Shown here piece after piece: positions 1 to 10,950 of a DNA stretch of 60,189 bases (the stretch's first letter is position 1; each line of letters begins with the position of its first letter). The stretch spans positions 1 through 60,189 of the forward strand of contig MU604001.1 of the NCBI GenBank assembly GCA_025201845.1, in the 5' to 3' direction. The translations under genes were made by a program, and so were the position numbers. The notes under the pieces were generated by a model. It was not told where the DNA came from. It ran no database searches and saw nothing but the letters and a program-made list of their open reading frames with translations. This stretch comes from Martensiomyces pterosporus (Eukaryota; Kickxellomycota; Kickxellomycetes; Kickxellales; Kickxellaceae).

Positions 1-46
1 GCTCTGAGACCATCAATGCCCCAGCATTCCCTTCCTCTGCTCAAAT

Positions 47-65
47 AAGGTAGGCGAACTACCTT
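47..65. other. Small inverted repeat upstream of the tRNA
   Basis: A perfect 7-bp inverted repeat (AAGGTAG / CTACCTT) flanks a GCGAA loop. A second 6-bp one (GACACG-ACAC-CGTGTC) follows at 111-126. Both lie upstream of the tRNA gene. No role is known; they could be chance or part of a small RNA. Confidence 0.3.
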
Positions 66-214
66 ACGCAGGTCGGCTCCTCAATCCGATCAATGAAACA
101 ACCACTTTTGGACACGACACCGTGTCAAACCGTTTCCAATCAGAGACATTCGAGCAACCGCGTCTTCAGGCCATCGTGAAGACACGACAGGAATCAGAAT
201 CCGTGATTGGGTGT

Positions 215-288
215 GATTTCTTGGTGTAGTTGGTTATCACGTCTGCCTAACACGCAGACGGTCGCCAGTTCGAACCTGGCAGAAATCA
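215..288 (+). tRNA. tRNA-Val (anticodon AAC)
   Basis: The 74-nt sequence folds as a cloverleaf. The acceptor stem is GATTTCT with AGAAATC, followed by discriminator A288. The anticodon stem GTCTGC/GCAGAC encloses the loop CTAACAC, giving anticodon AAC (valine). The T arm has GCCAG/CTGGC around TTCGAAC, matching the internal B box, and the D arm has TGGTGTAGTTGG, matching the A box. There is no intron and no encoded CCA, as expected for a eukaryotic nuclear tRNA. It sits in the gap downstream of the poly(A) polymerase gene, which is on the other strand. Confidence 0.95.
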
Positions 289-302
289 TCCTTCTATTTT
301 GC

Positions 303-313
303 TTTTCTTTTTT
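303..313 (+). terminator. Probable Pol III terminator of tRNA-Val
   Basis: A T4 run and a T6 run lie 15-25 nt after the tRNA. T runs of this kind on the non-template strand are the RNA polymerase III termination signal. Confidence 0.6.
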
Positions 314-415
314 GCTGCTCTTCTCGTCGAATTTCGCCCGTGAACTGCCAGTGTAGAGCGCCAGCCAAGCTTTTTATTGCGGTGTCAAGATGAGGGAGAA
401 CAGAAAGAGCTAGGT

Positions 416-2638
416 TTACGACGAGCCGGCCATTTTGAGCTTGATGCCGCCAGACTTCGCCGGTGGAGGCACTGGTGCAGGGGCAGCAGGAACAGCAGGG
501 GCAACACGCGCTGCGCTTGACGGTGCTGCTGGTGTCTGTGGCTTTGAGCTGCTGGCCCCAGCACCGCTACTTACCGTTGGCTGTGTTGGCGACTGTGGTG
601 CTGCTTCCGATGACGATGGTGCTGGCTCCCTCGCTGCTGCTTTGCCCGAGGCATCGCCGTCTCCAGCACCATTGTCCGCGCTTTGCTTTGCTCCACCAAC
701 GCCGCTCGTTGACGGAACAGGCGTGTTTGATGCCTTGGGCTTCTTGGGCTGGTGCTCATCAGCAGCAGTGTCCGAGCTCTGCCTCTTGGCCTCACTCCTT
801 GCATGTCTCTTGGACACTCTAGGCTTCCGCTCTCTGGGCTGCCCACCAAACACTTCGTCGGGAAGCTGGCGCTGGCGCAGGAATCTGACCGATAGCGACA
901 TCGTCTCCTCGTCCCACAGGTCAGGCTGCTTGATCAGCTTGATGTATTCTTGCGTGGGCCACGAGAGATCCATTCGGCGCTTTCCAGTTGCCCCGACCTG
1001 CTTTTCCTTGATGAGGAGACCCACATAGAAGGCCGACGTATATAGCTTCTTCTCTTTGTTGTTCTCCCCACCCTCTGCTGAGGCCGCTGATGCTGCTGGC
1101 GATTCCTCTCCACTCTTCTGAGTGGTGTCTTTGTTGCTGCTGTCACCACGTCTGCTGTCCGCACCATCAGTGCTTTCTGTCGCGCTTTCAGCTGGCAGGT
1201 TTCCTTCGCGGATCTCCTTCATCTCCTCATCAGACCTGCAGACAAATTCATGATCAAAGCTCTTGATATACGGGTGAGCCAGAACAACCAAATCCACTGC
1301 CTCCAGCTTCATGACGAAGTGGCGAATGCGCGCATCGACCAGACCATGGATACGGTGGTGAGCGTCATCGTTCTCCGACGACACATTCACCTGCAAGTAG
1401 TGCTTGTAGCGGTAGAAAAAGTCGCTCTTTTCAAAAAGCTCTACCCACTTGGCCTTTCCCAGCATGATCTTGTCGAGAATCTCAGCACCGCGCTTAAACT
1501 CGGCCATGATAATGGTTTTTGTGGATGTCGATACGTTGTGAGTCGCACACATCGACGGGTACGCCGGCGTAATGATGGGCATCTTGTGTGCCTCATCCTG
1601 TGCATATATCTTTGGGTTCCAAACACGCACATGCAGCGGGCCGTCCTCGATGGCCTTCAGCAGGACTGGCGACGGCCACTTCCAGTTGAACATGATCCTA
1701 AAGAACCGTGCAATGATAGCACCGGCGCAGGCATTCGGGTACAGCTGGCAAACGCGCGCCACGAGCATAGCCCATGCAACACCACCCAGAAAGCCCATGG
1801 CGTTGGAGTAAACTGCGCGGCGTTTGGCCCACAGCTTGATACAGCGAAGTGCCAGGCGGAAGTTTGGAATGTTGGGCACGAGTCGCAGGATCTCGTCCGT
1901 GACTCGAGAACCGTTGACGCTTCGGATACTGGCATCGTCCAGATTGCGCAAAAGGTTGGTGTCCAAGAGCTCAAGGTCTTCAGGGATAGTCGGCAGCTGC
2001 AGCGAAGCAAATGTAAGATCGATATCAACACCCCCAAACTGCATCTTGATGACAGGCACAAAGGCGTCGTGAACAGGGGTCAGCTCCTCGACTTCCGACC
2101 GGTCCTTGAGAAGCTCAAACATGATTTCGAAAAAGTCATCACGCTTGACATGGGCGGGCGCCACACACAGAGTATCGAGATCAGCGCCTGCACCGTGCAC
2201 GCCCAGTCGGTAAGAACCGAACGTAAAAATCTTTCCCCGGCAGTCGCGCGCTACGGCTTCCGACAAGCCATGCTTAAGCGATGCGCGATATACAAACTCT
2301 TGTGTCAGTCTGTCAATTTTCCCTAGGACGAGCTCACTACAAAAATATAAAGTAGCGAAAACCGGTGGCAGCATGGATGGCTTGCACTTGCAATTAGGTT
2401 TGCGTTTTGTTCAGTCTTTGTGCACACGAGCAGCGCCTCGTTCAGTGGAAGTAGAGCACTGCGTGTGGAAAATGCACGGCGCAGCATGGCCTTACCGGTT
2501 CCTGCTTTCTTCCTCGCTTTCGAATTGACCTTCTGCCTTCAGAGTCTCTAGCAGTAGCTCGGTGACCGCTATTTCAGTTGGATTCGAGGCGCTTGTGGTC
2601 ACCGGGGGAGTTACGCCTAGATGCTTTGCACCGTTCAT
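416..2638 (-). CDS. PAP1: Nuclear poly(A) polymerase
   Basis: Adds poly(A) tails to pre-mRNA 3' ends in the nucleus as part of cleavage and polyadenylation. I resolve two exons, 2638-2496 and 2336-416, giving 687 aa. The 159-nt intron has donor GTAAGG and acceptor TTTTTGTAG, and the codon at the junction becomes Arg (NR|EL). The exon 1 peptide MNGAKHLGVTPPV resembles the Pap1 N-terminus. The nucleotidyltransferase core shows FGSYRLGVHG then GADLDTL (two catalytic Asp) and VDIDLTF (third Asp). The central domain has TRVTDEIL and the C-terminal RNA-binding domain has AHPYIKSFDHEF. The tail is rich in Ser/Ala/Pro with basic nuclear-localisation-like clusters. The family assignment is secure; the exon 1 start follows from homology with yeast Pap1. 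Confidence 0.95.
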
Positions 2639-3299
2639 AGTCGCGCTGGGAATGAATGGTATAAATAATCGCTTATTAAAATACACTCACAAAAATAGTG
2701 ACAGCGCTAGTAGTCGAGCAAGCTGCGCCCTCAGAAGAGAATGGCGGGAACTTGTCTATTAACCTTGCCGATGGCAAGCAAGTATGGGCGAGTAGCGTGA
2801 GCCGCACACGGTTTGCTGGCGATCCAGCACCGAGAGTGTATTGTTCGGCGCCATTGCTGCTGACCACTAGAGCACGGTGCACCTCTGGCTGTTGCCCACA
2901 TCGCCTTCACCAACCCGAAACGGCTTGATTAGGATTCCCCGTGTGCGTGCATCCCGCCAGCATGAGCACTGCTTTCTGGAAAGGCGCCCCATGAGTACAC
3001 CAAGCAATAAGAAGTATATTAACGCATCCGCATGTGAATGAAGGGGTCCGCTGAAGGAAAATAGATACCTGTTTCTTTTATATGCCTCTAGGACAGAATA
3101 GGGGGCACGTGTAGCTGGCGTAGTCCACATGGCGGGAGCAAAGCGAGGGTGTATATGTATCAGCCATCCCGCTTCATCTAGTCTATCTGGGTAAAAGCAG
3201 AAAAGGAAAAGCGTCTCCTCTAGTCAAGCGCGTTGTGTACTTTTTCCACCACTCTTCACTCGATTAATTTAAACCACTCAGCTGCTTCTATACACCTAC
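2639..3299. other. Divergent intergenic region
   Basis: This gap between the PAP1 start and a plus-strand 81-aa ORF holds short open frames on both strands (for example 2698-2928 plus and 2867-3130 minus) with no recognisable protein. Pyrimidine-rich sequence at 3235-3295 probably belongs to the promoter/leader of the downstream ORF. Confidence 0.5.
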
Positions 3300-3545
3300 A
3301 TGTCTTTGAACAACCGCCAGAGCAGTGGCAATGGTGCCGAGTCTCGGTCCAGCGAGGAGACGGCCGTGGACAATTTCGATACCATTGCGCGCACACCAGA
3401 GGATGCGCATGACGCCATCCAGGGACTGCGCTTCCTAAGCTTCAGCCCAATGGACTACTGGAATGCCATTTGGACACTCAAGGAGACTATCGAGAGCATT
3501 GATATTCGGTTCCAAAGGCACGATATACCAATGCGCTTCCAGTGA
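3300..3545 (+). CDS. Small hypothetical protein, 81 aa
   Basis: Not recognised. An ATG follows a pyrimidine-rich leader and opens an 81-codon frame of ordinary, non-repetitive composition. The N-terminal half is polar and acidic (GNGAESRSSEETAVDNFDT). The C-terminal half (about residues 35-75) looks like amphipathic helix, with AIQGLRFLSFSPMDYWNAI. No signal peptide or membrane segment is visible. No donor site lies near the stop, so it may be complete. Divergent from PAP1. It could be a small adaptor or subunit, or a chance ORF. Confidence 0.45.
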   Translation: MSLNNRQSSGNGAESRSSEETAVDNFDTIARTPEDAHDAIQGLRFLSFSPMDYWNAIWTLKETIESIDIRFQRHDIPMRFQ

Positions 3546-4929
3546 CCGGATGCCATTCAACCCCATCCTGTTCTCTTTAGCCCCAAGCCATTTGATAGCA
3601 GCTTTCTCTTTGTAAAGACAGGCAGCCCAGGCAAACGCTCTACGACTCAGCCCAGCTCCAGGAGCTTTGGGGTGCCTGGAGAACAATGTTCTGCTAGTCT
3701 TGGCGGCAGCGGCCTAATATAAATGTTGCACTTGTTGTGGAGCTTCATTTTCTGCGAAATAGAATGTGATTGCGTGTGAAGCACTCATTGCGTGTGTATG
3801 GAGACGGGGGTTGGAGTTCCCAGCAGCGACCTACCTCTTTGCTGGTCACACCCTTCTCCATGCATCTGATGCATGGCTATTGTTTCAACGCCATTGAGCC
3901 ATACACAGCGCAGCGGCATGTGAAATGGCAGTGAACTCCTATATCCTCCATTATCATAGAATAAGACGATACTATGTGCTTTTTCCATGCGCGAACGCCT
4001 ACTGCATCTCCAAGGCCGCATTTTTTTGTGTATCTGTCACATGCACCGGCCACTTGCACTGTAAGTGCCCTACCACGAGTGAGCACACCACAAATGCCAC
4101 AACTTAAAGCGCGTGCTATATAGCTTTCCCCCCACACTTTTGTTTCACCTGTCTCTTTCATTCGCAGCTCTCTCTCTCTCTCTTTCCCCCTTCTTTCCAC
4201 TTGCGCCTTTTCCTGTAGGCTTTGGAGCTGCCTTACGCACGCTGTCGGCGTTACCACCTGTCACCAGGCATCATTGCATAATCTCCATAGCTCTTTCATT
4301 CTTTTATTATCTATCTTGCAACCACAGCACCACTTGCCAAACATACGCGATTCAGTGCCTTGCTACAAGCGCTGTACAAAAAGGCACACTCACACTTTGT
4401 AATTACATATCCCATCGCCAATAGCAGAGGCGCTGCAATGGTGCAATTCCACACTTTTGGTTCGACAAGCAGTAAGTTGTCTCTGTGCAGGCTGTTTGCC
4501 TTTTAAATGCTGGGTGCTACTGCGTACATTGGGAACCTCAGCTAATGTGCTCGCCGTAAAAAAAAAGTTTGACATTATATTCCGCGCTCTTTTGTTGCTG
4601 AGTGTAGAGTACTGCTTCATATGTGCAGGTAAGCCTTGGTGCTCTGCCACTAACACACCATAACCCTTGAGGTGGCTGGTCCTTGCAGCAGTAGCAGCTG
4701 TAAGGGCCATCGCAACAGGTAATATAAAGCATGCAAGCTGCAAAGATGCCATGCATATTTATGTCACCCATCCACACCCTGCTTCCACTCCATAGCTCCG
4801 TGCTTTATCCCGCCGGCTTCAGAGAGACAAGGCGAGCTTACGTGTAAGTATGATCAAACGCACATATCATCGGCACCTTCTATGGACAAAACCAGTCGCT
4901 ACCGAAGCTGACAAGCCTAGCTGTGAAGT
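3546..4929. other. Gap with probable 5' exons of the F-box gene
   Basis: The first kilobase shows only short, unconvincing frames and a CT-rich stretch near 4160-4190. At about 4600-4628 a plus-strand frame reads EYCFICAG and runs into a GTAAGC donor, with CTAAC branch-like sequence and a CAG acceptor at 4688. A second donor (GTAATA) lies at 4719 and a third (GTAAGTA) at 4844. These are probably short exons of the downstream F-box gene, but I could not fix a unique splice path or start codon. Confidence 0.45.
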
Positions 4930-5847
4930 GTGGCTCCATCAGTAGTGCGGGACAGGCGCCATTTGTGCAATACTCGGATACTCGGCTGGCAGGGAATATC
5001 ACACCCAGGTCTTACTTGGCACTACGATGAGCAGCAGAATGCGATGGTGTGTCTTGGATATGCCTGCCAAATTTACCGGCAGTTTGACCCGTCGCGGCAG
5101 GACTGTTGCTTGGCGGTTCATCGCTCATGCTATACATTGCTGTCGGACCACGTTGAACGCACAGGGAGCAGCGCATCCAGCAACAGCCTTCTGCAGAGAA
5201 TGCTGCCATATATTGACAACAATGGAGTGATAGACACCAGCAGGATAAGGCATCGACACTGGCAGCAACAGAGCACTGGGGCCAAGGCACAGCCATGGAT
5301 GATGTGCGATCCTACCGATCTGCCCTCGATCCCGCCCCTGGATATAAACACAACAGCCGAAGCACAAATTTCAGTGCTGATTGGCCAGCTTGAAGGGGAC
5401 GAGATGGCAGGGCTGTATAAAAGCGAGCTGGGGCATATCAATCTGCAGCTGCACACACCTCCTGATTCACCCACCGAGTCGATAAAAGACACCAGAACGT
5501 TTGGCGATTTCAACGACAACTCCACGCAATCGTCTGCTGCTGCGCCTGTGCACAGCCTGCTTTCACTGCCGCCTCACATAGTGCTTGAGATCGTGTCAAA
5601 CCTCTATATGCCAGATATCCGCAGCCTGTCCCTCACTTGCACTGCATTCCGAAGGTATCTGTGTGCCGAATCGCACATCTGGCCACTCATGTGCCGGTCA
5701 AAACTCACATACACACCCCGGTTCCTGCACCGCCACCAGTCTGCAGCATATTATCTGCATGTCCGTGGAAACGACAGACTGGAAAACCTCGTTCTCTTGC
5801 AAAGAGCGCGAGTCGAAAATGTTATCCAACAAATTGCATCTCCATGA
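4930..5847 (+). CDS. F-box protein (last exon; 5' end unresolved)
   Basis: Likely substrate adaptor of an SCF ubiquitin ligase. The frame is open from 4927 to 5847, but its first in-frame initiator would be GTG, so this is the 3' exon of a spliced gene. The C-terminal third has an F-box: LLSLPPHIVLEIVSNLY followed by LSLTCTAFRRYL and W. The N-terminal part (RILGWQGISHPGLTWHYDE, then CLAVHRSCYTLL) resembles the conserved N-terminal region of many fungal F-box proteins. Those usually begin with a C-x-I-C motif, and an EYCFICAG peptide is encoded just upstream at about 4605-4628. Between the two lies a low-complexity linker. I am sure of the F-box, not of the start. Confidence 0.8.
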   Translation: MAPSVVRDRRHLCNTRILGWQGISHPGLTWHYDEQQNAMVCLGYACQIYRQFDPSRQDCCLAVHRSCYTLLSDHVERTGSSASSNSLLQRMLPYIDNNGVIDTSRIRHRHWQQQSTGAKAQPWMMCDPTDLPSIPPLDINTTAEAQISVLIGQLEGDEMAGLYKSELGHINLQLHTPPDSPTESIKDTRTFGDFNDNSTQSSAAAPVHSLLSLPPHIVLEIVSNLYMPDIRSLSLTCTAFRRYLCAESHIWPLMCRSKLTYTPRFLHRHQSAAYYLHVRGNDRLENLVLLQRARVENVIQQIASP

Positions 5848-7808
5848 CTGCCATATTTGTCCTTGTAGTAGCACCATTTCATACCAACAACAATGTACTA
5901 TTTTATTCCGACACCCGTTATCCCAAGCCGACCGGAATATCCAAACGGGAAAAGCAAGAAAGTTGGGTACAAAAGCAATCACGCTAAGGCCAGCAAGCGA
6001 AACAACAGCCAACAGGCGGGGGAGGCAGCAGATAAAGCAATACAACCGCTACCATTTGCGCGCTAGACCCAGCGCTGTTTGGTGCAAGACATGATGCGTT
6101 TTGCAGCCTGTCTACGCAGTATGCGTCGCTTCTGTAGACCAATGAATTCTGTGGCTGTCTTCGGCTAGAAGCGGGTAAAGAAGAAAAGATCGTACCTCAA
6201 ATCCGGCTGTTGCACAAACAGTCGGAGTTTAATTTCTTTTGGTGGAATCTGCGGTCAAACACACTCAAACGGCGAGAATGTTCTATACACCCAACGTCTG
6301 CCCTGGTCCTCCCCTGAATGTCTGAGAAGGTCTTCAGCCGTTGGATTTGCGGCGGTCAAAAAAAAAACCAATCCTAAAAGGTTGAGCGCCGTCGATGGGT
6401 ATGCAGTATTTGGTTAGGTGGTTAAAAATATGTGCTGTAGTGATTTCGATCACGTATCACAGTGGACAAACTGCCGGCGCATCCAGGTGCACAGCTTGCA
6501 TTTGCCCCTTGTTTGGCTGCTTGCGTATCTCCTTGAGCTATCGGTGCCAGAAGTGCCGGTGAGCGCGGCCACTTCGTGCCTCAAACACAGTGCATGTTGC
6601 AGTTGGGCTCCTTGGAATGTCCTGTGCGACTTATGAGTAACCACGCCCTCATCGTTTTCTGTTGAATCCTGCAGAGCTTGCCTACGTTTTCAAAAGCCAA
6701 ATTTGGCGTTCCGCTCACTCCTGCCCCTCCCTATCGCTGCTGTCCCTTACCGTGGGCGGGCGACGGCTGGCCTTGCTGGGCACAAAACGCCCTTTTCACA
6801 CTCAGAACAGAAGCAAAACAACCCATGCTAATACTCTTGTGAAACTTTTCCATGGCGCAAGTTTGTTTGCCGCATGGGTGTGCTGGCCAGTCAAACATCA
6901 AAGCGCGCTTATTGTAAACACGCTTGGCGGTGGCAGAAAACGACATACCTAGCCGAGGTCGGCAAGCGGTTTGTATGTATAAGAGCAGCCAGCCCGCCCA
7001 CAGCAAGAGGGGGCCGAAGATAGCGAGTGCATCCTGTTTACCAAAGCCGCCACTATTCTACTCCTCTTTCTTTTTCTCCTCTCGCCTTTTCCTCTGTGCT
7101 CTTCCTACACGTAATTTACTCCACATCCTTGAGCTTTGGACGCTGCTCGCCCACTTTGTGTACTTTATCCTGATTCCTGACACCCTCGTTGCTTTGTCCA
7201 TATACATCTCATAGCGCAGGACATCACATCTTTGCTGCTATATCGTGCACATATATCCGAACCACACCCGATTTCCTCCTCATTCTCTACTCGACAGGTC
7301 CATAAGCACCCTCTCTAGCCGTTGGCAGTGCCGTGCATCTCCCTTGGCTATCCAGCAGACAAAGGTAAGCGCTGCCTAAACATGGACAGGCAGCACCGCC
7401 CGACGCCCTTTGACTCGTTGCCTGCACAGAGGTGCATTCCAGGTGCCAGTCACTGCAGCAAACAAAAGCCAAAGACTTGGTGCGTCGCTTTGGCTAAACA
7501 CGTAAATAGACCACGCAGCATTCGTATACAGCAGAGCGCAAGCTACTAACCGCAAACATGTTTACTTGTTTACTGTGCACCCAACCCCCTTCTATGTCAT
7601 GTAACACACATGTTACCTAGATCAACTCCGACCTTCGTTCGCGTCAGACATAACCACGCACTATTTCATCCTGCTCCCTCTCCCACGCACCCCAACAAGA
7701 AAACAGCAAGCGGAAGCCCGTTCAAGACGCCGGGTGCCCCCCTTGCCTTAACCTCACACTCGCACTCACAAAGGCATCCGTGCCACACAGACAGCTGCCC
7801 ATTTCACC
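5848..7808. other. Intergenic region with probable promoter and 5' leader
   Basis: No convincing gene. From about 6985 on the sequence is pyrimidine-rich, follows a TATA-like element, and probably is the leader of the gene starting at 7809. A donor-like CAAAG|GTAAGC at about 7365 and an acceptor-like CTCACAAAG near 7770 suggest a 5'-UTR intron. Confidence 0.45.
6976..6983 (+). promoter_or_regulatory. TATA-like box
   Basis: TGTATAAG stands about 25-30 nt before a change to pyrimidine-rich leader sequence. It is the best core-promoter candidate for the Ndc10-like gene, implying a leader of roughly 800 nt before any splicing. Confidence 0.4.
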
Positions 7809-10800
7809 ATGGCTGGGGTGCCAGAAAGTCCTTTGCTCGCCAAGGCCGATTGCTCTGCGCCTATTCCACTGCCCACGCGCCCGATGAGGCGGAGAGTAGT
7901 GTCCGCAAGCGGCATCGAGCAAGAGTCAGTCAAGAAGCGGCTACGCCTAGCAGGCAACAAGGACCTGTACCATGGCCATTCCGACGACGTCATACTAGCC
8001 AAGAGCCTCATCGATCCAGACCAGAAGTGCTCCATCACCACGGTCAAGGCCTACGTGACTCATGTGTGCGCCTGGTTCCGGTACTGCCGGACACTGGACA
8101 AGCCCAACTACAAGCTTGTAAACGAGGAGAAGCTCTCTGGCTTCCTCAAGTGGGCGACCGAGACGCCCCGGCTGCCCTCAAAATCGAGCAGCAAGAGCGG
8201 CTCCGCCAGCAACACCGGATCCATGTCATACCAGTCAGCCCGCCGCTACGTCGAGGGTGGCATTCTGGCGCTCTGGAGGAGATACAAGCAGCCTGGCGAG
8301 GAAAACCCACTCCATGCCCTTAGCTACCTGAGCACAAAGTACGCCATCCGCGAGGCATCGGCACCAAAGATGGCTCGTGCGCAGCAAGAAAGACACTACA
8401 CGGCGTTTGCTGTGACTCGGGAGCAGGAGCTTTCGGTGGTGGGCAAGTTCTTCGCCATGGATCCACAGGTCGGCATCCAAGCGTGGGCTTACCACTGCCT
8501 GGGCGCTGCAACGTGGATTCCCGGCACGCACCGACTGCATCTGCGTCTTAGCCACATGGCCATCACCAATAAGCCGTGTGCAAACGTCGAAGAGAGCACT
8601 ATTCCGATGCTGGAGTTCAAGGCGTCGCCCGAATCTGTCCACCACGTTGGCAGGTTCGCCGAGATTGGCATCACCCGCCACACAAACCCTTTGCTCTGCC
8701 CCTGGTATGCGATTGCAACCATGGTTTTCATGCAGTGGAGCGCTCAGCCGTCTGCCGCCACCAAGGCATCTCTCCACGACTTGGGCACCTGGCTGGGCCA
8801 GCCGCTTTTCCAGTCGTGTCAGCCAAAGGGCGCCACAAGCATATTCCAGTCTGACGAGGATCGCGTGCAGGCTGTCTCGCACTCAATTTCTCATGCCAAC
8901 ATGGCTGCCTACCAGGCATCAAAGCTGAACTACTCGCCCGACATCCATCTTGTCCGTGCACGCGACAAAATCATGGCTGAGCCGCTGGGAATGTCAGCTA
9001 CGCAGGTCGTCCGCCTGGCCAAGTGGCGCATCCACCACCGCCGGGAGGGTGTTTCGCGTGCACAAGCATTCTTCGACCTCGCGCTTGTCATCTCTGGGCA
9101 GTCGCCACTTCAAGGCGACTGCGAAGAAGCGGCGCCCTCCACGTCATCTTCGGTATCGGACGCCGGCAGCTCTGTCCCTGGATACATGCCTCCTGCTCGC
9201 ACAAGGGTTCCTGTGCCCGACAGACTCATCGACATGGTGTTCCCTTGGCTGCCAAAGTTCTCCTCGTCTCTCGAGACACGCGGCAGAGCATCCACCTTCC
9301 CCAGCCGGCCCAGGTCGACATCAATGGCTGCCAGCAGCAGTGCCGGCGGCGTCAAGGGCAAGCGTGGCAGCGGCGGCAACGGAAAAACCGAGAAGCTTGC
9401 CAGTCTGCAGGTTATGCGCGAGTTTGCACGCGTTTTGGTCCAAGACACAGCGGCTCTGCTGATCGACCCAGAGTACTCCGACATGATCCAGTCCCACCCA
9501 GTGTTCGCCGCCCCCGTGTTCCATTCCCCCGTGTTCGTCCAGTTCTGCAATTATGCCCTGCACCTGATCCGACCCGCAACGCCTACATGCGAGGCCCTTG
9601 GCGGATGGGCACCCGGAGAGCCAGCTCTGCAGCAGCAGCAGCGAGCATACGGTGGGCAGCAGCAGATACTGCCAAAGCAACAGCGACCCTCGCAGGACCC
9701 GCCGTCTGATAGCGGGTTGGGTAGCGACATCTTGCAAGACTTCCCCTCGATGCCCTCCGACGCGCAGTTCTTTGGTGCAGATGCTCTGTACACCACAGCT
9801 ACACAGTCGACCAATTCGGCCACAGCACCGCCGCTCGCTTCATGCTACCAGCCACGCCACTCGGCTGCCACTATGCCAGCCATGTCCGAGCTGTTCCCAA
9901 TGCCCAGGATGGGCATGTTCCCGGCCTCCAGAGTGGCTTCAGGCTACAGCACGCCTCAGAGCGACCAAAGAGGCTCGCTGTTGTCGTCGTCGACTGCTGT
10001 GCAGCAGCTTCCGCCTCCCATGCCAAGACACGCAAGTGTCGACACGGCGAGCCAGCAGCAAGTACCAATAGCAGGAGGAGCAGGCCTGATGCCCGCCACT
10101 GCCCCGGCATCGGTTTCGGGACAACCGCAGTCGGCGCTGCCTCAGCCTGCCACATCCTTGTTCCCGCCAACCATTGATCAGCTGCTGATGGCCGATCCAT
10201 CGGCGGCCGGCATGAGCCAGGACATGCTCAACCTTGTTGGCTACTTGGCATCAGCGAGTAGCAGCAACAACGGCAGACAGCAAATGGTGCCTCAGAACAG
10301 CGCTAGTGCCAACTCCGACAAGCAGCAGCAGCAGCAGCAGCAAGCACAGATGTACTCGCTTTACAGCGACCCTGTGGATCTCACAGACCCGTCGTTTTCA
10401 GACCCACCCATGCCCACTTCAGGTATGAGCGGCTTCGAGCAAGGAGCAGCAGTGAGGCCTTTGCGCCGACATGCCCTGACCACGCCAATGCCCGATGAGC
10501 AGCAGCCTCTTATGCCACTGGATAGCAGTGCATGGCCAGCAAACGCCGATGCAGTGACGACGAACTACCTGTCAAGCATCCAGTCGGCGCTCACCGGCCT
10601 TATTGCCATACCAGCCAGACCCAGCATGGCTGGGTACGGGTTGGACCAGCAGCAGCAGCAGCAGCAACTCCTGCCGCCAATACCACCGCTGAACAGAGTA
10701 CAGAGCTACCCGACTTTGCAGCGCACCAGCGCGCTGCCGCCACAGCCTTCACAACAACAGCCACAGCCACAGCCACAGCAGCAACAGCCCGTCACAGACT

Positions 10801-10835
10801 ACCTCCTGTCAAACATGAGCCAGCAGTACACTTAG
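7809..10835 (+). CDS. Ndc10/Crypton-type DNA-binding protein with Gln-rich tail
   Basis: A single 1008-aa frame beginning at CACCATGG. Residues about 50-115 (DVILAKSL, TTVKAYVTHVCAWFRYCR) resemble the helical N-terminal domain of tyrosine recombinases. Residues about 225-425 follow the recombinase-derived Ndc10 domain: an Arg-containing strand region (WIPGTHRLHLRLSHM, about 235-250), an H-x-x-R box (IHLVRARD, about 379) and LAKWRIHH (about 405). Where the catalytic Tyr would be, the sequence reads AQAFFDL, so strand-transfer activity is probably lost. LIDMVFPWLPKF (about 475) matches a motif that follows this domain in fungal relatives. Residues 600-1008 are disordered, rich in Gln/Pro/Ser with several Q runs. 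It probably acts in the nucleus as a DNA-binding or chromosomal protein. Family assignment is from motif memory. Confidence 0.6.
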   Translation: MAGVPESPLLAKADCSAPIPLPTRPMRRRVVSASGIEQESVKKRLRLAGNKDLYHGHSDDVILAKSLIDPDQKCSITTVKAYVTHVCAWFRYCRTLDKPNYKLVNEEKLSGFLKWATETPRLPSKSSSKSGSASNTGSMSYQSARRYVEGGILALWRRYKQPGEENPLHALSYLSTKYAIREASAPKMARAQQERHYTAFAVTREQELSVVGKFFAMDPQVGIQAWAYHCLGAATWIPGTHRLHLRLSHMAITNKPCANVEESTIPMLEFKASPESVHHVGRFAEIGITRHTNPLLCPWYAIATMVFMQWSAQPSAATKASLHDLGTWLGQPLFQSCQPKGATSIFQSDEDRVQAVSHSISHANMAAYQASKLNYSPDIHLVRARDKIMAEPLGMSATQVVRLAKWRIHHRREGVSRAQAFFDLALVISGQSPLQGDCEEAAPSTSSSVSDAGSSVPGYMPPARTRVPVPDRLIDMVFPWLPKFSSSLETRGRASTFPSRPRSTSMAASSSAGGVKGKRGSGGNGKTEKLASLQVMREFARVLVQDTAALLIDPEYSDMIQSHPVFAAPVFHSPVFVQFCNYALHLIRPATPTCEALGGWAPGEPALQQQQRAYGGQQQILPKQQRPSQDPPSDSGLGSDILQDFPSMPSDAQFFGADALYTTATQSTNSATAPPLASCYQPRHSAATMPAMSELFPMPRMGMFPASRVASGYSTPQSDQRGSLLSSSTAVQQLPPPMPRHASVDTASQQQVPIAGGAGLMPATAPASVSGQPQSALPQPATSLFPPTIDQLLMADPSAAGMSQDMLNLVGYLASASSSNNGRQQMVPQNSASANSDKQQQQQQQAQMYSLYSDPVDLTDPSFSDPPMPTSGMSGFEQGAAVRPLRRHALTTPMPDEQQPLMPLDSSAWPANADAVTTNYLSSIQSALTGLIAIPARPSMAGYGLDQQQQQQQLLPPIPPLNRVQSYPTLQRTSALPPQPSQQQPQPQPQQQQPVTDYLLSNMSQQYT

Positions 10836-10950
10836 ACCATAGAAGCAAGTCTAGAATGTTTCCACAAGGTATTTCAATAGCAGCAATAGCGTCTTGTTTA
10901 TTTACTAGAGCGCACAAACTCTGCCACACTCAACAAGCCAGGACGTAGCA

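Noticed and set aside
1250..2326. 358-aa plus-strand frame
   Set aside because: Antisense shadow of the PAP1 coding exon; no protein features.
8235..8882. 215-aa minus-strand frame
   Set aside because: Antisense of the Ndc10-like gene, with shadow composition.
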